This document shows, piece after piece, positions 1 to 5,654 of a DNA stretch of 15,056 bases. Positions within the stretch are counted from its first letter, which is position 1. Every line of letters starts with the position of its first letter. The translations under genes were made by a program, and so were the position numbers. The stretch is from DATFEN01 sp035691285 (GTDB lineage: Bacteria > Acidobacteriota > Vicinamibacteria > Fen-336), in NCBI GenBank assembly GCA_035691285.1, contig DASSJI010000166.1, positions 1 through 15,056 of the forward strand, in the 5' to 3' direction. The notes under the pieces are model-generated. The model saw nothing but the letters and a program-made list of their open reading frames with translations. It had not been told where the DNA came from and did no database searches.

Positions 1-221
1 CCGGCCCGGGCGAGCCGCTTTGCGCTTTCCGAGAGCGTGACCTGGATCGAGGCGTGGTCGCCTTTGTCCCAGGCCGGCATGCAGCGCGCGAGGGCGATGC
101 AGTCGAGCGTCACGTCCGGGTGCTCGTGGGGCCCCAGCTCGCGGAAGCCCTCCTGGCAGAAGGCCCGCAGGCAGAGCGAGGCGCCTTCGATGCTGTGGGC
201 GAGGATGCCGAGATGTTTCAT
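1..221 (-). CDS. Aspartate/glutamate racemase-family protein, 5' part (runs off the left edge)
   Basis: An open frame begins at ATG 221 on the minus strand and runs off the window, giving about 73 residues. The N-terminus starts MKHLGILAHSIEGASLC and continues with a segment on a gene-typical HPDVTLDCIALARCMPAWD pattern. From family knowledge this resembles amino-acid racemases of the aspartate/glutamate (Asp/Glu/hydantoin) superfamily, cytosolic enzymes that interconvert L- and D-amino acids through two cysteines. The downstream part with the second cysteine lies outside the window, so activity cannot be judged. It is divergent from the DUF4258/YgiT pair across about 96 bp. No good Shine-Dalgarno site is seen before the ATG. 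The family call rests on the N-terminal pattern only; substrate is unknown. Confidence 0.65.
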   Translation of the reverse strand, partial: MKHLGILAHSIEGASLCLRAFCQEGFRELGPHEHPDVTLDCIALARCMPAWDKGDHASIQVTLSESAKRLARA

Positions 222-247
222 GCGCGTGGAATCGTGCGAAGGGCCTG

Positions 248-253
248 ATTATC
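248..253 (-). promoter_or_regulatory. Possible -10 element of the racemase-family gene
   Basis: On the minus strand these bases read GATAAT, close to the sigma-70 -10 consensus, 27 bp upstream of ATG 221. A spacer of 17 bp leads to TTCAGC, a weak -35. It is AT-rich within GC-rich DNA, but a single short match is thin evidence. Confidence 0.2.
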
Positions 254-317
254 TGTCACTCGGAGAGGCGGCTGAAGCGGACGGCGTTTCTCGAATTGGA
301 CCCAACACGGCAGGTCG

Positions 318-644
318 ATGAATAGCCTTGCGTGGACGATGAGCAGGAGTAAGAGCGGAACTTTCGGGTCGGTCTGCCAGTGCGTCGCTGATCGGCTCAC
401 GATCCGCGAAGTTGAAGCGTCGACCGTGGCGGGTGATTGCGTCGAGGATTATCCGGACGACGCTCGTGGACCGAGCTGTCTGATCCTCGGATGGGTGGGG
501 GACGGCGCTCCAATCCATGCGCTCTGGGGCTTCGACGCCCCATCCCGACAAGCTATACTCATAACCGTCTATCGTCCTGATCCTCGACGGTGGAACGAAG
601 ACTTTCGCACGAGGAGAGCCCGCGATGTCGGCGAAGCTGAGTAG
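318..644 (+). CDS. DUF4258 domain protein, probable toxin partner of the YgiT-type protein
   Basis: An open frame of 108 residues from ATG 318, with an alternative ATG at 339. Residues from about 30 to the end match the DUF4258 pattern as I know it: LTIREVE, then VEDYPDDARGPSCLILGW, APIHALWGF, and a C-terminal ITVYRPDPRRW. DUF4258 proteins are about 80-110 aa and often lie directly upstream of YgiT/MqsA-type zinc-finger genes, so a toxin or toxin-like role is inferred from arrangement. The gene overlaps the zinc-finger gene by 20 bp, indicating coupled translation. Base composition is lower in GC than the flanking genes, a hint of transfer. The first 30 residues do not look like the family; the usual F-x-x-x-x-H stretch is missing and a similar-looking segment (NFRVGLPVRR) appears in another frame at about 354-386. 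Family confidence is good; toxicity is untested. Confidence 0.7.
   Translation: MNSLAWTMSRSKSGTFGSVCQCVADRLTIREVEASTVAGDCVEDYPDDARGPSCLILGWVGDGAPIHALWGFDAPSRQAILITVYRPDPRRWNEDFRTRRARDVGEAE
554..559 (+). promoter_or_regulatory. Possible internal -10 element ahead of the YgiT-type gene
   Basis: TATACT lies inside the DUF4258 coding region, 65 bp upstream of the zinc-finger gene start, and is followed by more AT-rich sequence (CATAACC). The -35 position at 17-bp spacing reads TTCGAC, a poor match. An internal promoter giving the antitoxin extra expression would be typical of such modules, but this is a guess from one hexamer. Confidence 0.2.
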
Positions 645-885
645 GTGCTTTCGCTGCGGATCCGCAGAGGTCCACGAGCGCGTTGTCGAGGAGTTGGTTC
701 GCCAGGGACCCTATGTCGTGGCGTTGCGGCTGCCCGCCAACGTCTGCTCGAGGTGCGGCGAGCGATACTTCGAGCGCGACGGCGCGGCGACGATCGAGGA
801 TGTCCGGCGACGGCTCGAGCGCGGTGAGCTGGAAGGGTTCAGGGTCACGGGCGAGCTGCTCGAGCTGGTGGGCACGTCGCGGTAG
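625..885 (+). CDS. YgiT-type zinc finger protein (MqsA N-terminal-like, probable antitoxin)
   Basis: An 86-aa protein starting at ATG 625 with a good ribosome-binding site (GAGGAG at 611-616). It carries two CxxC pairs, C8/C11 and C41/C44, spaced as in the zinc-binding N-terminal domain of the YgiT/MqsA family, followed by a short helical tail (residues 53-86, with EDVRRRLERGELEGF). The C-terminal HTH domain of full-length MqsA is absent, as in the short YgiT-type proteins usually paired with DUF4258. By family knowledge it should bind and neutralise the product of the overlapping upstream gene; lack of an HTH suggests it does not act as a classical repressor. It is convergent with the GHKL ATPase gene across 140 bp. 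Confidence 0.82.
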   Translation: MSAKLSRCFRCGSAEVHERVVEELVRQGPYVVALRLPANVCSRCGERYFERDGAATIEDVRRRLERGELEGFRVTGELLELVGTSR

Positions 886-997
886 GTTGAGGACCAGGCA
901 GACAATGCTGCGGATTCGCTTCGTTGGCCGAATGGCGCCGACATCGACCCGGTCGTTCTCATCCTCGGCCGGAAGCCTGCAGCCCTCGAAGTCCAGT

Positions 998-1017
998 CGA
1001 CTCGGTAGCTCGAGTCG
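998..1017. terminator. Hairpin in the convergent gap between the YgiT-type gene and the ATPase gene
   Basis: CGACTCG (998-1004) and CGAGTCG (1011-1017) form a 7-bp perfect stem with a 6-nt loop, placed in the gap between two convergent genes. There is no T-tract, so intrinsic termination is doubtful. The remainder of 886-1025 shows no gene. Confidence 0.3.
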
Positions 1018-1025
1018 CGACCTGG

Positions 1026-2573
1026 CTAACGCGAACGGCGCCGCCGGTCCCGGCCGAGGGCTTCGCCCCAGCGCGCCAGGAACGCCGTGATGAATTCCTG
1101 GTTGCGGTCGGGCTCGACGGCAACCGCAGCGAGCGCGAGGCCCACCGAGAGCGCGATGTGGTAGCCCTCCGAGCGCGAGGCCATGGCCCGCAGGTACGCC
1201 GGGTGCGCGGTGTTGACCCAGACCGTGGACTCGACGAGGCGGCCGAGCTCCGAGCGGTCGGGCTCGTCCTTGAAGTCGATGCTCAGGCCGTAGCGGCCCG
1301 GGCGGCGCGGTCCACGATCCGCGGCGGGAAGGGTCGATTCCGCCGGCGGCGGCTTGGGCTCGGCGACGGCGGCCACAGCCTCCGGATGCTCGCCCGCGGT
1401 CTCCGCTTGCGGCGCGGCCTCCATCGGGACGCGGGCCGGCGCGACGAGGCCGGCGCCGACGGCCTGCCCTGCTCCGGTCGGCAGGCGCCTCTGCCCGCCC
1501 GCGCGCCGTTCGACGAGCGCGGCGAGCACAGGGAAGTCGTCGGCGAGGTCGACGAGGACGGCTTCGATGTCGCGCTCGACCGGCCGCGCCGCCTTCCTCC
1601 GTGCGCTGTCCTCGCGGTCGCGCGACTCGCCCCACGCCGTGAGCTGTGCGCCCACGGCCTCCTGGATCGCCTTGCGATACGCGAGGTACGTCATGCCCCG
1701 CCGCCCCACGCGCACGAAATCGCCCTTGTTCAGCGTCAGGGCCTCCGCAAGGCGCGGCGCCTCGACCAGGCCGGCGACGAGGGCGGGCGCCGCGGCGGCC
1801 TGGCCGAGCCAGTCCCAGCCGCGCCGGATCACCTTGCCCAGCGTGCTGACCGCGACGCCCTGCCGCTCCTCGGGTAGTGGCAACGACGATCGCTCGAGGT
1901 AGCCGAGCGCCGACGGCTTGTGCTTGCGGGGGAGCTTCACGACGAGCGTCGCGCGGTCAGGGCCGTCCGGTGTGCGCTTTGGAAGGCTCTGGCCGTTCAC
2001 GACGAAGACGACGCCGCGCGGGTAGTGCTCGGCAAGCACCGCATCGAACGCGTGGTCGAGGAGCGGCTCGAAATGCCGGCGCAGCGTCGCCTCGACGTAA
2101 CCGGCGTCGAGCAGAGGCGAAAGCGCGTTGCGCAGGCGCAGGCCGACAGCGGTGCCGCGCTCTGGCACCCACTGCGGCGGCGCGGTCCATTGCCAGGGCG
2201 CGCGCTGCCGTGACGCCAGGCGCCAGCGGGTGGCCACGTGGACGTCGCCGCGGCGCGTTTCGGTCAGCACCTCCTCGGCCGCGAGCAGCCCCAGCTTGAT
2301 GCCGACGCCGGCGAAGCCGATGCCCTCGCCGCGCGTCTTGCTGCTGGAGGCGACGTCGTGGTAGCGGGCCAGCTCGCGGCGGCTCATGCCGGAGCCGTCG
2401 TCGGCGACGACCAGGGTGCGTTCGGACGGGTCGAGCAGCACGCTGATCCGGGCCGCGCCGCAGTCGAGGGCGTTCGCGACGATCTCGCTGAGGATGGTCT
2501 CTTCCAGATCGCCCGGATAGGCGTCGCGCAGGTCCTCGAGGAGATGCTGGAGGTCGACGCGGGTCTGGCCCAT
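1026..2573 (-). CDS. GHKL-family ATPase (Hsp90/MutL/MORC-like ATP-binding protein)
   Basis: A 515-aa protein from ATG 2573. The N-terminal domain has the GHKL ATP-binding signature in order: an N box with E30 and N34 (SEIVANALD), DDGSGM at 58-63 binding the adenine/Mg region, and a glycine lid GEGIGFAGVGIKLG at 82-95. No histidine-kinase phosphoacceptor domain or membrane segment is seen, so it is more like soluble Hsp90, MutL or MORC-type ATPases. The middle (about 290-425) is rich in Ala, Pro and Glu and probably flexible. The C-terminal ~90 residues (from GRYGLSIDF, with VNTAHPAY) form a separate conserved-looking domain I cannot name. It is the last gene of the P450-mutM unit and starts 7 bp after the AbiEii-like remnant. 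Function is unknown; chaperone-like, DNA-processing or defence roles are all open. Confidence 0.75.
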   Translation of the reverse strand: MGQTRVDLQHLLEDLRDAYPGDLEETILSEIVANALDCGAARISVLLDPSERTLVVADDGSGMSRRELARYHDVASSSKTRGEGIGFAGVGIKLGLLAAEEVLTETRRGDVHVATRWRLASRQRAPWQWTAPPQWVPERGTAVGLRLRNALSPLLDAGYVEATLRRHFEPLLDHAFDAVLAEHYPRGVVFVVNGQSLPKRTPDGPDRATLVVKLPRKHKPSALGYLERSSLPLPEERQGVAVSTLGKVIRRGWDWLGQAAAAPALVAGLVEAPRLAEALTLNKGDFVRVGRRGMTYLAYRKAIQEAVGAQLTAWGESRDREDSARRKAARPVERDIEAVLVDLADDFPVLAALVERRAGGQRRLPTGAGQAVGAGLVAPARVPMEAAPQAETAGEHPEAVAAVAEPKPPPAESTLPAADRGPRRPGRYGLSIDFKDEPDRSELGRLVESTVWVNTAHPAYLRAMASRSEGYHIALSVGLALAAVAVEPDRNQEFITAFLARWGEALGRDRRRRSR

Positions 2574-2580
2574 CGCGCGC

Positions 2581-2772
2581 CTAGCGAGCCTCGGGGGCCG
2601 CGGCCCGGAGCAGGCGCGTCACCACGTCCCCGAGCCACGCGCGCAGCTCGGTGCCGCGGACGCCGGCGGGGAGCGCCGCTCCGCCCGTCAGGAAGAAGCC
2701 TCGCTCGTGCCGGAAGAAGGCGTCGAGGAGGTCGTTCTGGAGCGGCGTGAGCCTATCGCGCGAGGATGCCAA
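2581..2772 (-). pseudogene. AbiEii-like nucleotidyltransferase toxin, internally deleted remnant (63 aa)
   Basis: A 63-aa frame from ATG 2772, overlapping the preceding gene by 20 bp. Residues 1-34 (ending in HERGFFLTGGAAL) look like the N-terminus of AbiEii/AbiGii-type nucleotidyltransferases, including the GG-A-L motif that begins the nucleotidyltransferase fold. In intact relatives this is soon followed by a DLDLF-type metal-binding motif and some 200 further residues. Here it passes directly into LPAGVRGTELRAWLGD, which resembles the C-terminal tail of the same family. I infer an in-frame internal deletion that removed the catalytic aspartates, so the product should be inactive as a transferase. 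The frame is open, so a short peptide may still be made. The alternative is an unrelated small protein with chance likeness. Confidence 0.6.
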
Positions 2773-3049
2773 GCCGTTCCCAGCCCTGGATGAGGAACTC
2801 CCAAAACCGAAGCCGGCGCCCCAGGCGGTGGCGGACGGCTGGGAGCTCGCGGGCGACCTCCGCCGGAGTGACGAACTCCCAGACGTCGATGTCGCACGCT
2901 TCGCGCAGGAGCTTTCCCAGCAGGCGCCGGCGCTCGTAGAGGTCCGGGCCCGCGAGCCTCTTCTTCAGCTCGCCCACGGATACGTCCTCGTCCCACAGGA
3001 AGTAGGGACGGCGATCCTCCCGGCTCAGGTCCAGCGTCAGCGGACGCAT
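2753..3049 (-). CDS. Small partner protein of AbiEii-like nucleotidyltransferases (probable antitoxin)
   Basis: A 98-aa protein from ATG 3049 (MRPLTLDLSREDRRPYFLWD) with EDVSVGELKKRL, a central stretch rich in Leu/Arg, and a C-terminus EFLIQGWERLGILAR. I recognise the pattern as the conserved hypothetical usually encoded just upstream of AbiEii/AbiGii-type toxin genes, which makes it the likely antitoxin; this comes from recall of gene neighbourhoods, not from a named domain. It begins 20 bp after mutM and overlaps the toxin remnant by 20 bp. It looks intact, although its cognate toxin has lost its core. The reading frame continues open upstream to 3298 across mutM, but that part is antisense-composition noise and the ATG at 3049 gives the family-like N-terminus. 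Confidence 0.6.
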   Translation of the reverse strand: MRPLTLDLSREDRRPYFLWDEDVSVGELKKRLAGPDLYERRRLLGKLLREACDIDVWEFVTPAEVARELPAVRHRLGRRLRFWEFLIQGWERLGILAR

Positions 3050-3069
3050 GTCCTGCGCAGGATAGCACC

Positions 3070-3882
3070 CTAGCGCTGGCAGGACGGGCAGTAGTGCGAC
3101 GAGCGCTGGCCGATCGCGACGCGGCGAATCGCCGTGCGGCAGCGGGGGCACGACTCGCCCCTGCGGCCGTACACGTGGCGCTCCTCCTGGTAGGCGCCCT
3201 CGCTGCCGTCCGGCTTGAGGTAGTCGTCGATGCTCGATCCGCCGGTGGCGATGGCGCGGCGCAGGACGCGCCGGACGGCCGTCGCGATGGCCTCGCATTC
3301 GGCCCGGGTCACGCGGCCGGCGCGACGCGTGGGCCGGACCGCCGCCAGGAAGAGGGCTTCGTCGGCGTAGATGTTGCCGACGCCGGCGAGGACGGCCTGG
3401 TCGAGCAGCAGCGTCTTGACCGGCACGCGGCGGCCGCGGCTGGCCGCGAACAGGTGTGCGGCGGTCGCGCCCAGCGCGTCCGGCCCCAGCTTGCCGACCC
3501 GCGGCGACGTCTCCCCCGCCGCCAGGAGCTGCACCTTGCCGAACTTGCGCTCATCGCGGAAGACGACTCCCGGCCGGCCGTCCTCGAAGGCGAAGCGGAG
3601 GTGGACGTGGCGGTCGGCCGCGATGGCCCCCTCGCGGAGGATCTCGCCCGTCATGCCGAGATGCAGGAGGAGGCGCTCGCCGCTGTCGAGGCCTGCGAGC
3701 ATGTACTTGCCGACGCGGTCGAGGCGCACGAAGCGCCGCCCTCGGAGCCGGCGGCGCAGGACGGCGGGCGAGGTGAGGAAGAAGTAGCTGGGGCGCGTCG
3801 TCACGACGGCCGCGATCCGGCGTCCGACCAGCAGCCGGCGGAGCTGGCGTCGCGTGACCTCGACCTCCGGCAGCTCAGGCAC
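3070..3882 (-). CDS. mutM: Formamidopyrimidine-DNA glycosylase (Fpg/MutM)
   Basis: A 270-aa bifunctional DNA glycosylase/AP lyase of base excision repair that removes 8-oxoguanine and formamidopyrimidines from DNA. The N-terminus is MPELPEVEV, where Pro2 is the catalytic nucleophile and Glu3 the general acid. Other family landmarks are K59 in RVGKY, LHLGMTG at 73-79, DERKFGK at 110-116, LAGVGNIYADE at 165-175, and a C-terminal zinc finger C245-x2-C248-x16-C265-x2-C268 including the DNA-contacting Arg260. Length and all key residues are normal. The start is GTG 3882, overlapping the end of the P450 gene by 8 bp with no visible Shine-Dalgarno site, so translation is probably coupled. Sitting behind a Rieske-P450 gene is an unusual neighbourhood for mutM. 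Confidence 0.96.
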   Translation of the reverse strand: MPELPEVEVTRRQLRRLLVGRRIAAVVTTRPSYFFLTSPAVLRRRLRGRRFVRLDRVGKYMLAGLDSGERLLLHLGMTGEILREGAIAADRHVHLRFAFEDGRPGVVFRDERKFGKVQLLAAGETSPRVGKLGPDALGATAAHLFAASRGRRVPVKTLLLDQAVLAGVGNIYADEALFLAAVRPTRRAGRVTRAECEAIATAVRRVLRRAIATGGSSIDDYLKPDGSEGAYQEERHVYGRRGESCPRCRTAIRRVAIGQRSSHYCPSCQR

Positions 3883-5614
3883 GGGGGCGCAAGCGCACGT
3901 CGAGGCCGACCGGGGACATCGTGAAGGCGAAGTTCTCCCGGACCGCGGCGCTCGGGCCGACGCGCGCGACGTCGAAACTCCTGTACAGCGTGGCGAGCAC
4001 GACCTTCATCTCCAGGAGGGCCAGGGTCCGGCCCGGACAGAGCCGAGGGCCCGAGCCGAACGGCATGTGGGCCGAGGGCTCGTGGGCGCCGCCGGGCGCT
4101 CCCAACCAGCGCTCCGGGCGGAACTCCTCGGGCGCCTCGAAGTTCGCGGCCTCGCGGACCGGCGGTCGCGCGAGGGCGGCGACCTTCGTCCCGGCCGGAA
4201 CGACGACATCGCCGACGACGGTGTCCGCGTTGGCCTCGAGGACGAGGAAGGGCGCGACGGGGCGGAGGCGCATGGACTCGTTCGCGACGGCGCCGGCGTA
4301 AGCCAGCCGGTTGGCGGCGTCGAAGTCGTCGGGAACCAGGTTCGGGCCGAGGACCGAGTCCAGCTCACGTCGCAGCCCGGCGAGCGCCGCCGGGCTGTCG
4401 CAGACGTGGTGGACCGTCCAGGCGAGCGTGTACGCGGTCGTGTCCTCGCCCGCCAGGAGCATCGTCATCAGGTTCCCGAAGATGACGTCGTCGGAGAAGG
4501 GCTGGCCGGCATCGTCCCGGGCCGCGAGCATGGCCTCGAGGAAGTTCGCTGGCCGCTCCGCGGCCGAGGGATCGGCCGCGAGCCGGGCCCGCGCGCTGGC
4601 CACGAGTCCCCGCAGCCAGGTCCGCAGCTCGGCGAGCGCGCGGTCGAGGCGGCGGTCGGCGGGCAGGCGAATCCACCGCCACGTCGGCCAGACCGCGAAG
4701 ATGCGGCGGTTGAAGGCGGGAAACACCAGCTCGAGGTGCCTCTGGATCACGTCGTCGCCCTGCTCGATCGTGTTCACGTCGTGGCCGAAGGTCAGGAGCG
4801 TCGTGACGTCGACGGTGAAGCGCTTGAGGTCGTCGAGGACGTCGATCCGGCCGCCGTTGCCGGCCGCGCTCGCCCATCGCTTCTGGAGCCGGCCGGCCAC
4901 GGTCCGGAGCGTCGGATAGAAGCCGCGGAGGTGGCGGTGCGACAGGGCCTCCATCGAGAGCCGCCGCTGCGGCCGCCAGGCGGCGCCCTCGGCGGAGAAG
5001 ACGCCGTCCACGCCCATCTCGGCGAAGACCTCCTGCACGTTCGAGGTCCGCCGGAAGGTCTCCGGCCGCGCGCGCAGGACCTGCGACGAAAGCTCGGGAT
5101 CGGCCAGCGCGACGAACTGCCGCCGGCCCAGGCGGAACCTGTACATCCGCCCGTACTCGGCGGCCCAGCCTTCGAGGATCTCGTGCAGCCGGAGCAGGTC
5201 GAGCTGGAGCGAGTTGCCGACGATGGGCAGGCCCTTCGGCCCCGGGAGATCGCGCAGCGTGCGGAGGCTCGCCGGCCGGTCCGGCGTCTGCAGCGCCGGC
5301 GTCCCGACCTCGACGAAGACCTCTCCGTCCTTGTCGAAAGCGGCGTAGGTGGCCAGGCACTGCGGTCCGCCCTCGCGGCGTCCGTCCTTCAGGGCGAAGC
5401 GCCAGCGATGGTTGCGACAGACGAGGCTGTCTCCGTCCAGCTCGCCTTCCCCCAGGAGCGCTCCCTGGTGCGGGCAATGTCCCTGGAACGCGCGAAGGCC
5501 GTCCCCCGTCCGCACCAGGACGACGTCGAGGCCTGCGGCCGAGGCCGCGTGCGGACCGTCGCCTCGAAGCTCCTCGGAGCGCGCGACGCGCACGGCGGGC
5601 ACGGGCGCGAGCAT
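3875..5614 (-). CDS. Rieske [2Fe-2S]-cytochrome P450 fusion protein
   Basis: A 579-aa two-domain protein from ATG 5614. Residues 1-105 form a Rieske-type ferredoxin domain with C47-x-H49 and C66-x2-H69 (CPHQG and CRNHRW), the ligands of a Rieske [2Fe-2S] cluster. A linker leads into a complete P450 from about 120: the LPGPKGLPIVGN hinge, an I-helix AGEDTT at 388-393, ExxR at E446-R449, FRPERW at 498-503, and the heme loop FGSGPRLCPG at 519-528 with Cys526 as thiolate ligand. No membrane anchor is present, so it is soluble. I infer that the Rieske domain passes electrons to the heme. The substrate is unknown. The open frame extends upstream to 5830, but that stretch is low-complexity and antisense to the neighbouring gene, whereas ATG 5614 gives a normal Rieske N-terminus. 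First gene of a five-gene unit. Confidence 0.92.
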   Translation of the reverse strand: MLAPVPAVRVARSEELRGDGPHAASAAGLDVVLVRTGDGLRAFQGHCPHQGALLGEGELDGDSLVCRNHRWRFALKDGRREGGPQCLATYAAFDKDGEVFVEVGTPALQTPDRPASLRTLRDLPGPKGLPIVGNSLQLDLLRLHEILEGWAAEYGRMYRFRLGRRQFVALADPELSSQVLRARPETFRRTSNVQEVFAEMGVDGVFSAEGAAWRPQRRLSMEALSHRHLRGFYPTLRTVAGRLQKRWASAAGNGGRIDVLDDLKRFTVDVTTLLTFGHDVNTIEQGDDVIQRHLELVFPAFNRRIFAVWPTWRWIRLPADRRLDRALAELRTWLRGLVASARARLAADPSAAERPANFLEAMLAARDDAGQPFSDDVIFGNLMTMLLAGEDTTAYTLAWTVHHVCDSPAALAGLRRELDSVLGPNLVPDDFDAANRLAYAGAVANESMRLRPVAPFLVLEANADTVVGDVVVPAGTKVAALARPPVREAANFEAPEEFRPERWLGAPGGAHEPSAHMPFGSGPRLCPGRTLALLEMKVVLATLYRSFDVARVGPSAAVRENFAFTMSPVGLDVRLRPRA

Positions 5615-5654
5615 ACACCGGGCGCGCGGAACACGCCGTGCTAGGCTCCGCGCC

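Noticed and set aside
249..551. 100-codon minus-strand frame opposite the DUF4258 gene
   Set aside because: The plus-strand frame has clear DUF4258 similarity and couples to the YgiT-type gene; the antisense frame shows none.
3050..3298. N-terminal extension of the 98-aa antitoxin-like protein
   Set aside because: The extra 83 residues overlap mutM and are Arg/Pro-rich noise; ATG 3049 starts a family-like N-terminus.
3854..5644. 596-codon plus-strand open frame
   Set aside because: Shadow of the Rieske-P450 gene on the other strand; no recognisable domain and low-complexity composition.
5349..5654. Upstream extension of the membrane protein frame across the P450 gene
   Set aside because: It lies opposite the Rieske coding region and has Arg/Ser/Pro-rich shadow composition; GTG 5655 is the sensible start.
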